Below are positions 5,488 to 12,691 of a stretch of 14,633 bases of DNA, piece by piece. The DNA is from Streptosporangiaceae bacterium. Its GTDB lineage: Bacteria; Actinomycetota; Actinomycetes; Streptosporangiales; Streptosporangiaceae. The notes below the pieces were generated by a model. That model worked only from the letters and a program-made list of their open reading frames with translations. It did no database searches and had not been told where the DNA came from. The stretch lies in contig JASHTQ010000704.1 of the NCBI GenBank assembly GCA_030040475.1, positions 1-14,633 of the forward strand, given 5' to 3'. The position numbers and the translations under genes were made by a program. Within the stretch, counting starts at the first letter, position 1, and the number at the start of each line of letters is the position of its first letter.

Positions 5488-6441
5488 ATGATCACAGTCG
5501 CGGGCGAGGCCCTGATCGACCTCATCGCAGATCCGGCCGGCGACCTGGACCGCCTCGATCCCCGCCCGGGCGGCGGCCCGTTCAACGTGGCCCGCACGAT
5601 CGCCCGGCTGGGCCAGCCGGTCGCCTTCCTCGGCAGCCTCTCCCGCGACAGGTTCGGGCGCCTGCTCACGGCCGACCTGGACAGGCACCGGGTCCTCCGG
5701 GTGGTCCAGTCGGCGACCGACGCGCCGACGACGCTGGCCGTCGTGGACGTCGACCCGGCCGGCATTCCCGGCTACCGCTTCTACCTGGCCGGCACGTCCG
5801 CCGCGGCGCTCGAGCCGGACCAGGCCCGGCTGCCGGCCGGCAGCGCGGTCCTGCACATCGGCGGCCTCGGCCTGGCGATGGAGCCGATCGCGACCACCCT
5901 CGAGGGGCTTCTCGCGGCGCTGCCGGAAGACACGATGGTGATGCTCGACCCGAATTGCCGGCCCGGCGCGATTGCCTCCCGGCAGGCCTACACGGCCCGG
6001 CTCGGCCGCGTCCTGAGCCGCACCGATGTGCTGAAGATCAGCACGGAAGACCTGGCGTACCTGTGCGAGGGCCAGGACCCGGCCGACGCGGCAAGGACCC
6101 TGCTCACCGAGGGCCCGGCCTGCGTGCTCGTCACCGACGGCGCCGCCCCGGCTCGCGTCCTCGCCGGCGGCGCAGAAACAAGGGTCGAGGTACCGCCCGT
6201 CGAGGTCGTCGACACGGTCGGCGCGGGAGACGCCTTCGGCGGCGCATTCCTCGCCTGGTGGGCGGGTCACGGGCTCGGCAAGGCCGAGCTGAGCGAGCCG
6301 GACGCGGTGCGCGCCGCCGCGCTGGCCGCGGTCGAGGTGGCGGCGCTGACCGTCACGCGCCGCGGCGCACAGCCGCCGTGGGCGAGCGAGCTGGCCGCCC
6401 GCCCCGGCTGGGACTGGCTGCCGGAGACCGCGGGCCGGTAA
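5488..6441 (+). CDS. PfkB-family sugar kinase (fructokinase/ribokinase-like)
   Basis: The 317-residue cytoplasmic kinase carries both PfkB signatures: GGGPFNVARTIARLG near residues 28-42, binding the sugar, and DTVGAGDAFGGAF from residue 242. Asp248 is the expected catalytic base that activates the sugar hydroxyl for ATP phosphorylation. The size is normal for fructokinases and ribokinases. The overall look (AGEALIDLI at the N-terminus) favours a fructokinase-like member, but the substrate cannot be decided from sequence. The ATG at 5488 is chosen because MITVAGEALIDL is the usual family start. The open frame continues upstream to 5245 but that part lacks family similarity and overlaps the STAS gene. 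No strong ribosome-binding site is seen. It stands alone, converging on the DinB-like gene. Confidence 0.92.
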   Translation: MITVAGEALIDLIADPAGDLDRLDPRPGGGPFNVARTIARLGQPVAFLGSLSRDRFGRLLTADLDRHRVLRVVQSATDAPTTLAVVDVDPAGIPGYRFYLAGTSAAALEPDQARLPAGSAVLHIGGLGLAMEPIATTLEGLLAALPEDTMVMLDPNCRPGAIASRQAYTARLGRVLSRTDVLKISTEDLAYLCEGQDPADAARTLLTEGPACVLVTDGAAPARVLAGGAETRVEVPPVEVVDTVGAGDAFGGAFLAWWAGHGLGKAELSEPDAVRAAALAAVEVAALTVTRRGAQPPWASELAARPGWDWLPETAGR

Positions 6442-6450
6442 CGGCAGCCG

Positions 6451-6467
6451 GCCGCGGACCCCGTGGC
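6451..6467. terminator. GC-rich hairpin between convergent genes (possible bidirectional terminator)
   Basis: GCCGCGG-ACC-CCGTGGC forms a 7-bp stem with one G-T pair in the 27-bp gap between the kinase and DinB-like stops. There is no T-tract, which is common for actinobacterial terminators. It could serve both genes. Confidence 0.45.
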
Positions 6468-6468
6468 T

Positions 6469-6972
6469 TCAGTCCCCGCGCAGCAGGATGCCGCGGACGA
6501 ACGCGGCCTGCCCGGCGTGCTGCAGGCAGTCGGAGATCACGCTGACCAGCCGGACGCCAAGCGTCACCGGCGGGTCCCACCGCTCGTCCACGATCCGCGA
6601 CAGGTCCTGCTCGGTGAGGCCGGCCACCAGCCGCAGCGTCCGCTCGTGCACCGCGTCGTAGTACTCGGTGAGCAGCTCGGCCGGGGCACGGACCTCGGCC
6701 ACCTCCTTGGAGCCCTGCCCGTAGCCGGTCTCGCCCGTCGCGAACGGCAGCCCGAACCTGTCGACGTAGGAGGCCCACACCTGCGTCAGGCCGAACGCGC
6801 CCGCCAGGTGATCGTCCTGCACCCTGCTCAGGTGCCAGCACAGCCAGGCGATCGAGTTGGCGTCGGGGTCGATCCGGACGGTCAGCTGCTCGACGGTCAG
6901 CCCGTCGACCGCCGCGTGGATCTCCTCGCGCACCCTGCCGAAGGCGTCCGTCAAAAGGTCAGCGCTCGTCAT
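6469..6972 (-). CDS. DinB/DUF664-family protein (putative mycothiol-dependent metalloenzyme)
   Basis: The 167-residue all-helical protein fits the DinB/YfiT four-helix fold. It has WLCWHLSRVQDDH near residues 43-55 and LQHAGQAAFVRG near 150-161. His47 or His55 together with His152 are the likely metal ligands. In actinobacteria, many members of this fold use mycothiol or act as thiol transferases, and others are of unknown role; the substrate here is not inferable. The ATG at 6972 has AGGGG 8 nt upstream. The gene diverges from the helicase at 7097. On the minus strand, GTGT-N15-GGGTAA (7006-7030) loosely resembles a SigB-type promoter, which would give a leader of about 25-30 nt. Confidence 0.85.
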   Translation of the reverse strand: MTSADLLTDAFGRVREEIHAAVDGLTVEQLTVRIDPDANSIAWLCWHLSRVQDDHLAGAFGLTQVWASYVDRFGLPFATGETGYGQGSKEVAEVRAPAELLTEYYDAVHERTLRLVAGLTEQDLSRIVDERWDPPVTLGVRLVSVISDCLQHAGQAAFVRGILLRGD

Positions 6973-7084
6973 CCGTTACGCCCCTTTCACAATCAAAAAC
7001 AGAATTTACCCGAACGAGAGGTGGTGACACGCCGGGCTCACCTGCGCGCCGTCCCGCGTGGTCGCGGTAACGAGCGTCGCGAGG

Positions 7085-7090
7085 TACCGT
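7085..7090 (+). promoter_or_regulatory. Candidate -10 (TACCGT) for a leaderless helicase transcript
   Basis: TACCGT fits TAnnnT and ends 6 bp before the GTG at 7097. This is the same arrangement as at the TetR gene. The -35 is not clear. It supports choosing GTG 7097 as the start. Confidence 0.3.
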
Positions 7091-7096
7091 TCCGAC

Positions 7097-9145
7097 GTGT
7101 CCGCAGGTCGCAACCGTAAGCCACGATCCGATGTTCCCGGCGTCGCCGAACTGCTCGCGGCCGCCGTGGCAGGCATCGGCGGCGCGGAGCGGCCCGGGCA
7201 GGTCGCGATGGCCGAGGCGGTCCAGCATGCCATCGAGACCGGCGAGCATCTCGCCGTCCAGGCCGGGACCGGGACCGGAAAGTCGCTGGCCTACCTGGTG
7301 CCTGCGGTGCGGCACGCGGTGGCGACCGACAGCACGGTCGTGGTGGCCACGGCCACCATCGCGCTGCAGCGCCAGCTCATCGACCGGGACCTGCCGCGCC
7401 TGGTCACGGCGCTGAAGCCGGTGCTCGGCCGGGAGCCCGCGTTCGCCATCCTGAAGGGCAGGCGCAACTACCTGTGTCTGCACCGGCAGAGCGGCGGCGT
7501 GGCCGAGGACCCGCAGGACGCGCTGTTCGACCCGGCCGACGCTGGCCCCGCCTCGCCGCTCGGCCGACAGGTGAAGCGGCTGCACGAATGGGCGGAGCAG
7601 ACCACGACCGGCGACAGGGACGAGCTCGTGCCCGGCGTGCCCGAGGCGGCCTGGCGCCAGGTCTCGGTCAGCGCCCAGGAGTGCATCGGCCAGCATCGCT
7701 GCAAGTTCGGCTCGCGGTGCTTCGCCGAGCGGGCCCGGGAGGAGGCCGCGAAGGCGCACATCGTCGTCACCAACCACGCGCTGCTCGCCATCGACGCCAC
7801 CTCCGGCCTGGACGTGCTGCCCGAGCACGCCATGGTCATCATCGACGAGGCGCACGACCTGGTCGACCGGGTCACCTCGGCCACCACGGGGGAGCTGTCG
7901 GGCCCGGCGGTAGAGGCGGCCGCCCGCCGCAGCGTCCGGCTGATCGACACCGAGGCGGGGGGATCGCCCGACGTGGCCGACGGCCTGCGCCACGCGGCGA
8001 CGGCGCTCGGCCTGGATCTCGGCGACGCGCGCGCGGGCCGGATGGACGTGCTGTCGGACGCGCTGGCCGCGACGCTCGGCTCGGTCCGCGAGGCGACGGG
8101 CGCGTGCGCGGAGGCGATCAGGTCCCGCGCTCAGGAGTTCGAGGACGACCCGCCGCAGGCGGCGGCCTGCCGGATGGCCCTGTCCGCGCTCGACGAGCTG
8201 CACCGCACCGCGCGGCGGATCCTCGAGGTGTTCGAGGCGGCCGTCGCGGACCGCAGGGAGGTGGTCTGGCTCGACCAGCCGTTCACCGAGGACGCCAGGC
8301 GCCCGCCCACGCTGCGGGTCGCGCCGCTCGAGGTCGGCCCTATCCTGCGGGACCGCCTGTTCGCCGAGCGCCCGGTCGTGCTGACCTCCGCGACCCTCGC
8401 CCTGGGCGGCTCGTTCAACCCCCTGGCCACGCAGTGGGGTTTGCCGCCGGTCGACAGCACCGCCGAAGAGGGCCTGGCTTGGTCCGGCCTCGACGTCGGC
8501 TCGCCGTTCGACCATCCGCGCAGCGGGATCTTGTACCTGGCCAGGCATCTCCCGCCGCCGGACAGGGACCGGCTGCCCGAGGCGTACCTGACCGAGCTCG
8601 AGGAGCTGATCGAGGCCGCGGGCGGCCGGACGCTCGGCCTGTTCTCGTCGATGCGGGCGGCCAAGGAGGCGGCGGGCGCGCTGCGCGAGCGGATCAGCCA
8701 CCCGCTGCTCTGCCAGGGCGACGACGTCACGGCCCAGCTGGTCAGGCAGTTCGCCGAGGACGAGCCGACCTGCCTGTTCGGCACGCTGTCGCTGTGGCAG
8801 GGGGTGGACGTGCCCGGCCGGTCGCTGCAACTCGTGGTGATCGACCGGATCCCGTTCCCGCGCCCCGACGACCCGCTGGCCTCGGCACGGCAGCGCGCGG
8901 TGGCCGCGCGGGGCGGCAACGGGTTCATGAGCGTCGCGGCGGCGCATGCCGCGCTGCTGCTCGCCCAGGGCGCCGGGCGGCTGCTGCGAACCACGACCGA
9001 CCGGGGTGTCGTCGCGGTGCTCGATCCCCGGCTGGTCACTGCGCGTTACGGCGACTTCCTGCGGGCGTCGCTGCCGCCGTTCTGGCCGACGACCGATCCC
9101 GAGCTCGTCCGCGCGGCGCTGCGCCGCCTGAGCGCGGCCCCGTGA
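7097..9145 (+). CDS. DinG/XPD-family ATP-dependent DNA helicase with iron-sulfur cluster
   Basis: The 682-residue superfamily 2 helicase has, in order, a Q-like region ERPGQVAMAEAV, Walker A AGTGTGKS (56-63), four cysteines at 127, 196, 202 and 208 in the spacing of the 4Fe-4S domain of XPD and DinG, a Walker B DEAH box at 250-253, and C-terminal motifs LFGTLSLWQGVDVPG and QGAGRLLRTTTDRG. It should unwind DNA 5' to 3' using ATP, acting on stalled forks, R-loops or damaged DNA. There is no exonuclease domain as in Firmicutes DinG. The open frame reaches GTG 7058; I prefer GTG 7097, with GAGGT 11 nt upstream or a leaderless start, because family similarity begins near VAELLAAAV. The protein is complete, with no missing motif. 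Confidence 0.93.
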   Translation: MSAGRNRKPRSDVPGVAELLAAAVAGIGGAERPGQVAMAEAVQHAIETGEHLAVQAGTGTGKSLAYLVPAVRHAVATDSTVVVATATIALQRQLIDRDLPRLVTALKPVLGREPAFAILKGRRNYLCLHRQSGGVAEDPQDALFDPADAGPASPLGRQVKRLHEWAEQTTTGDRDELVPGVPEAAWRQVSVSAQECIGQHRCKFGSRCFAERAREEAAKAHIVVTNHALLAIDATSGLDVLPEHAMVIIDEAHDLVDRVTSATTGELSGPAVEAAARRSVRLIDTEAGGSPDVADGLRHAATALGLDLGDARAGRMDVLSDALAATLGSVREATGACAEAIRSRAQEFEDDPPQAAACRMALSALDELHRTARRILEVFEAAVADRREVVWLDQPFTEDARRPPTLRVAPLEVGPILRDRLFAERPVVLTSATLALGGSFNPLATQWGLPPVDSTAEEGLAWSGLDVGSPFDHPRSGILYLARHLPPPDRDRLPEAYLTELEELIEAAGGRTLGLFSSMRAAKEAAGALRERISHPLLCQGDDVTAQLVRQFAEDEPTCLFGTLSLWQGVDVPGRSLQLVVIDRIPFPRPDDPLASARQRAVAARGGNGFMSVAAAHAALLLAQGAGRLLRTTTDRGVVAVLDPRLVTARYGDFLRASLPPFWPTTDPELVRAALRRLSAAP

Positions 9146-9236
9146 CACCCGAGGCGCAGTCCTGATATATCCCTGCTTAACGGCATATTACGATCCGCGG
9201 GAGACGGATGAATTTTGCCGTCCTGGGTAACATTTT

Positions 9237-9264
9237 GGGAACTACTGTCATCGAACATCCGTTG
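9237..9264 (+). promoter_or_regulatory. SigR/SigH-like ECF promoter (GGGAAC-N17-CGTTG)
   Basis: GGGAAC at 9237-9242 and CGTTG at 9260-9264 match the thiol-oxidative stress sigma consensus of actinobacteria (SigR in Streptomyces, SigH in mycobacteria: GGAAY, about 17-18 bp, GTT). The start would be near 9270, leaving a leader of about 34 nt that contains the ribosome-binding site of the LCP gene. A weaker SigB-like GGAT-N15-GGGTAA lies just upstream (9206-9230). Confidence 0.55.
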
Positions 9265-9303
9265 TGCAAGGGACTGGCTACCCCAGTCGGCGGGAGGTCA
9301 GGC

Positions 9304-10848
9304 GTGCGGAGACGGCCGCGGGAGGGGAAAAAGCGGCACGTTCTGCGTTGGGTTGCCGTGGCCGTGGTCGTCATCCTCTGCGCGGGAACTCTGGCCGCCT
9401 ATCTGAAGTACCGCGAGATTTACGACAGCATCACCCGCGTGCAGGTTCCCAACGCTGAACTGGGCCAGCGCCCGCAGCAGTACAGCACGACCTCGATGAA
9501 CATCTTGGTCTACGGCGATGACAGCAGGAAGGGCCTGACCCCGCACGAGCAGTACATCCTGCACACCGGCGACGACCAGACCGATAACACCGACACGATC
9601 ATGATCGTGCACATCTCGCCGGGGCGGCACGCGGTCACCGTGCTGAGCATTCCGCGCGACACGATGGTGCCGACGTACGCGTGCGCGGCTGGTCCCGGTT
9701 ACACCGGCCAGCAGCAGGATCTGACCTCGTACGTGCAGATCAATGCGCTCCTTGAGATCGGCGGCCCGGGCTGCCTGTGGAAGACGCTCGAGCAGCAGAC
9801 CGGCATTTTCATCAGCCACTTCATCGGGATCGGCATGCTCGGCTTCGTCAACGTCGTCAATGACGTCGGCGGAGTCAATGTCTGCGTGCCGTATAACGTG
9901 AACGACCCCGTCTCAGGCATGGACCTGACCGCGGGCGAGCACCATATCAACGGCATTCAGGCGCTGGCATTCTGGCGCACCCGCGAGGACATCGGGACCG
10001 GGTCTGACCTGCAGCGCATCCAGCGGGACCAGTTTATGTCCGCCCAGGTGGTCAAGGACGTGCTGGCCAGCGGCCTGCTGTCGAACCCGATCAGGCTGCT
10101 GAGCGTGGTCAGCGACGCCGCCGCCCAGATGACGACCGACTCCGGCATGACGGTGGGCGACCTGGTGGAGATCGGCGAGAGCCTGCACGACCTGTCCAGC
10201 CAGAACGTCCAGTTCCTGACCGCGCCGAACCAGCCGTGGCCCGCCAACATCGACCGCGTCCAGTTCGCGCAGCCGCAGGCCGACGAGGTGTTCTCGGCGA
10301 TAGCCCACGACGTCACGGTGCCGAAGGTCTCCACCACCCCGACGCCCGCGCCGACAAGCGCGCAGGTGCTCAGTACCACCAGCCCGGGTAACGTCAAGGT
10401 CCAGGTGCTGAACGGTTCCGGGGTCCAGGGCCTCGCGGCGCGGACGGCCGCCGGGCTGACCAGCCGGGGCTTCGACGTGACCGGCACCGGGGACGCCGCG
10501 ACGTTCTCGTACACCAACTCGGTCATCGAGTACTCCTCGAGCGCCGACATCGCCGAGGTGAACACGCTCAAGCAGGCCGTCTCCGACGTCACCGACCTGC
10601 AAGACGCCAGCCTGAGCCCGGGCACCATCGAGCTGATCCTGGGCTCGGACTTCGCCGGCCTGACGGCTCAGGCCTCGCCGTCGCCGTCGGTCAGCCCGGC
10701 CGCGCAGCAGTCCGGCTCGCCGAGCCCGACCGCCTCGCCCAGCCCCACCGAGGGCGTCACCGGCCTGGCCGCCGCCAACGGGGGCATCACCGCCGCCGCG
10801 GCGTGCGCCAGCGACGGCCCGGCCTTCGCCGGGCCCGACGGCTCCTGA
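9304..10848 (+). CDS. LytR-CpsA-Psr (LCP) family cell-wall glycopolymer ligase
   Basis: This 514-residue membrane-anchored protein has a basic cytoplasmic start, one transmembrane helix (about 13-34), an extracellular LCP domain (about 65-250) and a LytR_C domain (about 363-450) beginning NVKVQVLNGSGVQGLAART. The LCP domain shows GDDSR, DNTDTIMI, SIPRDT and WRTRED; its Arg and Asp residues bind the polyprenyl pyrophosphate and metal. LCP enzymes move teichoic acid- or arabinogalactan-type polymers from lipid carriers to peptidoglycan. A Ser/Pro/Thr-rich tail (about 457-485) ends in a Gly/Ala-rich piece. GTG 9304 is preferred over ATG 9208 because GGGAGG lies 6-7 nt upstream and the transmembrane anchor follows normally. 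A SigR-like promoter suggests stress control. The stop lies 20 bp from the convergent HAD gene. Confidence 0.92.
   Translation: MRRRPREGKKRHVLRWVAVAVVVILCAGTLAAYLKYREIYDSITRVQVPNAELGQRPQQYSTTSMNILVYGDDSRKGLTPHEQYILHTGDDQTDNTDTIMIVHISPGRHAVTVLSIPRDTMVPTYACAAGPGYTGQQQDLTSYVQINALLEIGGPGCLWKTLEQQTGIFISHFIGIGMLGFVNVVNDVGGVNVCVPYNVNDPVSGMDLTAGEHHINGIQALAFWRTREDIGTGSDLQRIQRDQFMSAQVVKDVLASGLLSNPIRLLSVVSDAAAQMTTDSGMTVGDLVEIGESLHDLSSQNVQFLTAPNQPWPANIDRVQFAQPQADEVFSAIAHDVTVPKVSTTPTPAPTSAQVLSTTSPGNVKVQVLNGSGVQGLAARTAAGLTSRGFDVTGTGDAATFSYTNSVIEYSSSADIAEVNTLKQAVSDVTDLQDASLSPGTIELILGSDFAGLTAQASPSPSVSPAAQQSGSPSPTASPSPTEGVTGLAAANGGITAAAACASDGPAFAGPDGS
10816..10835. terminator. Strong GC hairpin at the end of the LCP gene
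   Basis: GGCCCGGC-CTTC-GCCGGGCC is a perfect 8-bp stem with a 4-nt loop, ending 11 bp before the LCP stop codon. It lies inside the last codons and no T-tract follows. It may terminate or protect the transcript, or may also stop antisense reading from the convergent gene. Confidence 0.4.
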
Positions 10849-10868
10849 TCAACCGCCTGGCCAGCGAC

Positions 10869-11543
10869 CTACTTCGGCAAGAAGGCGCTGACGTCGGCGA
10901 CGGCCTCGGGCAGCCTGCGCATCGCGGTGATGCGCCGCTCCGCGAGCTTGGCCGGATGCCCGGTCAAGTCCCTGTCCACCCAGACCGAGCGCAGCCCCAC
11001 CCTGGCCGCGGGGAGTATGTCGTGCACCCAGCTGTTCGCCACGTGGATCCAGTTGGACTTGGTGACCTCCGCCTTGTCGGCGAACCTGCGGAAGTGCCCG
11101 AGGTCGGGCTTGTAGCTGCCGACCTCCTGCGCGGTCACCCAGAGGTCGAATTCGACGGGCAGCCGCGGCCTGGTAGTAGCGAAGAGGTCGTCGTCGCAGT
11201 TCGTCAGGATCGCCAGCCGCCAGCCCTGCTCCCGTAGCGCCGTCAGCGCGGGGCCCGCGTCCTCGAATACCGGCATGTCCGGCCAGGCGCGGACGAACGC
11301 CTCCGCGCCGCCCGCCGGCAGCGTGATGCCCTCCCGGTCGGCCGCCCACGCAAGCCCGGAGGTCAGCACCTCCCGGTAGGGCATCCAGCCGGGACCGGCC
11401 TCGAGTTCCAGCTCCGCCCGGTGGTAGGCGCCGAGCAGCCGCCCGGCCTCCCGTCCCACGATCGCCTCAAGCGGCTTGCCCATCCCGGTGTTCCAGTCCG
11501 CGATCGTCCCGTAGCAGTCGAACGTCAGCCACTTATCCGCCAC
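10869..11543 (-). CDS. HAD-superfamily hydrolase, haloacid dehalogenase type II-like
   Basis: The 224-residue product shows all HAD motifs: I, FDCYGT with nucleophile Asp9; II, ILTN (Thr114, Asn115); III, Lys145 in YKPD; IV, ANSWVHD (Ser171, Asp175). The second motif I position is Tyr (D-x-Y-G-T) instead of the Asp used by phosphatases as acid/base. This is characteristic of 2-haloacid dehalogenases, which form an ester on Asp and hydrolyse it. Many such proteins in actinobacteria have unknown substrates, so dehalogenase activity is only likely. The GTG start at 11543 has GGGAGGT about 8-9 nt upstream. It diverges from the DNA ligase gene, with an interrupted palindrome between them. Confidence 0.88.
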   Translation of the reverse strand: MADKWLTFDCYGTIADWNTGMGKPLEAIVGREAGRLLGAYHRAELELEAGPGWMPYREVLTSGLAWAADREGITLPAGGAEAFVRAWPDMPVFEDAGPALTALREQGWRLAILTNCDDDLFATTRPRLPVEFDLWVTAQEVGSYKPDLGHFRRFADKAEVTKSNWIHVANSWVHDILPAARVGLRSVWVDRDLTGHPAKLAERRITAMRRLPEAVADVSAFLPK

Positions 11544-11580
11544 CGCGCCAAACCTCCCGCTTCCAGCATCCCACTTCTCG

Positions 11581-11618
11581 CTCGCATCCGCTCTCGCCTC
11601 ACCCTTCCCCGATGCGAG
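11581..11618. promoter_or_regulatory. Interrupted palindrome CTCGCATC-N22-GATGCGAG
   Basis: Perfect 8-bp arms (11581-11588 and 11611-11618) with centres 30 bp apart lie in the gap between the divergent HAD and ligase genes. The distance is about three helical turns, which would suit a dimer pair or looping. It could be a shared operator. No regulator is encoded next to it. Confidence 0.45.
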
Positions 11619-11637
11619 GCCGCGATACCTTCGCGGC
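11619..11637. promoter_or_regulatory. Hairpin GCCGCGA-TACCT-TCGCGGC upstream of the ligase
   Basis: This is a perfect 7-bp stem with a 5-nt loop ending 22 bp before the ligase ATG. The loop overlaps a possible -10 element TACCTT (11626-11631), so the palindrome could be an operator covering the promoter. No clear -35 was found. Confidence 0.45.
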
Positions 11638-11659
11638 GGCCTGGTGACAGGATCAGGGC

Positions 11660-12637
11660 ATGACGGACGCCACGGACCAGGCGAGCCAGCCCGACTGGCT
11701 CGAACCCGAGCTCGCTACCCTCACCAAGGACAGGTTCTCCGACCCGGCGTGGATTTTTGAGCGCAAGTTCGACGGCGAGCGCTGCCTTGCGTTCCGTGCC
11801 GGGTCGCGGCTGCGGCTGATGACCCGCAACCAGCAGGTCGTCACGAGCACGTACCCGGAGATCGCCGAGGCGCTGATGGCCCAGGACGCCGCCGACTTCG
11901 TCGTGGACGGCGAGGTCGTCGCCTTCGAAGGGGACGAGACCCGGTTCTCCCGACTGCAGCAGCGGCTCGGTGTCCGGGATCCAGGGCCGGGCCTGCGGGC
12001 CGAGGTGCCGGTGTACATCTACATCTTCGACCTGCTGTGGGCGCAGGGCCGCGACGTGCGTCCCCTGCCGCTGCGCGAGCGCAAGGGGCTGCTGCGCGAC
12101 CTGCTGGCCTACCGTGACCCGCTGCGCTTCACCGAGCACAGGGACACCGATGGCGAGGCGTACTTCCGTGAGGCCTGCGGCCTCGGCTGGGAGGGGCTCA
12201 TCGCCAAGCGCACGGACGCGCCGTACCGGGCCGGCCGCAGCCGGGACTGGCTGAAGTTCAAGTGCGAGAGCGGCCAGGAGTTCGTCATCGGGGGTTACAC
12301 CGACCCGAAGGGCTCGCGTACCGGGTTCGGCGCGCTGCTGCTCGGCTACTACGACGGCGACGGCAAGCTCACCTACGCCGGCAAGGTCGGCACCGGCTTC
12401 GATCGGCGCATGCTGACCAGCCTGCACGCGGCGCTGGCCGCCGACGAGCGCCCGACGCCGGCCTTCGAGCGCGGCCCCGGGCTACCCAGGTCCGGGGTGC
12501 ACTGGGTCGAGCCCCGTCTCGTCGGCGAGGTCGGGTTCAGCGAATGGACGCCGGACGGTGAACTGCGCCACCCCAGGTTCCAGGGCCTGCGGCGGGATAA
12601 GAGCCCTGGCGAGGTGGTCAGGGAAGTGCCATCCTGA
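11660..12637 (+). CDS. ligC: ATP-dependent DNA ligase (LigC/LigD-ligase type)
   Basis: This 325-residue stand-alone ligase matches the nucleotidyltransferase plus OB-fold core. Motif I is KFDG with Lys36 as the adenylated residue. Motif III-type strands (YIYIFDLLW), VVDGEVVAF, motif IV EGLIAKR and motif V WLKFKC follow. The OB domain begins near EFVIGGYTDPKG and includes KVGTGF. It seals DNA nicks using ATP and resembles the ligase module of LigD and the separate LigC of actinobacteria. These act in end joining or base-excision repair. No polymerase or nuclease domain is attached, and no Ku gene is in the window. The ATG at 11660 has AGGATCAGGG just upstream. An uncharacterised gene follows 54 bp later on the same strand and may be cotranscribed. 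Confidence 0.9.
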   Translation: MTDATDQASQPDWLEPELATLTKDRFSDPAWIFERKFDGERCLAFRAGSRLRLMTRNQQVVTSTYPEIAEALMAQDAADFVVDGEVVAFEGDETRFSRLQQRLGVRDPGPGLRAEVPVYIYIFDLLWAQGRDVRPLPLRERKGLLRDLLAYRDPLRFTEHRDTDGEAYFREACGLGWEGLIAKRTDAPYRAGRSRDWLKFKCESGQEFVIGGYTDPKGSRTGFGALLLGYYDGDGKLTYAGKVGTGFDRRMLTSLHAALAADERPTPAFERGPGLPRSGVHWVEPRLVGEVGFSEWTPDGELRHPRFQGLRRDKSPGEVVREVPS

Positions 12638-12651
12638 TCATCACCCTGCGT

Positions 12652-12676
12652 CCGGGAAGCCCGGAAAGCCGGGAAG
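12652..12676 (+). repeat. Short tandem repeat in the leader (CCGGGAAG units)
   Basis: CCGGGAAG, CCGGAAAG and CCGGGAAG occur at 12652, 12661 and 12669. A further related unit, CCGAAGGG, overlaps the Shine-Dalgarno of the next gene. The purine-rich units lie between the ligase stop and the ATG at 12692. Confidence 0.5.
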
Positions 12677-12691
12677 ACCGAAGGGATCCCG

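Noticed and set aside
6959..9148. 729-residue open frame on the minus strand opposite the helicase
   Set aside because: Low-complexity Arg/Gln/Gly-rich translation opposite a helicase with all motifs intact; third-position bias fits the plus strand.
9208..9303. Earlier ATG start for the LCP protein
   Set aside because: It would place the SigR-like promoter and the GGGAGG site inside the coding region and add 32 residues ahead of the basic anchor; GTG 9304 explains all signals better.
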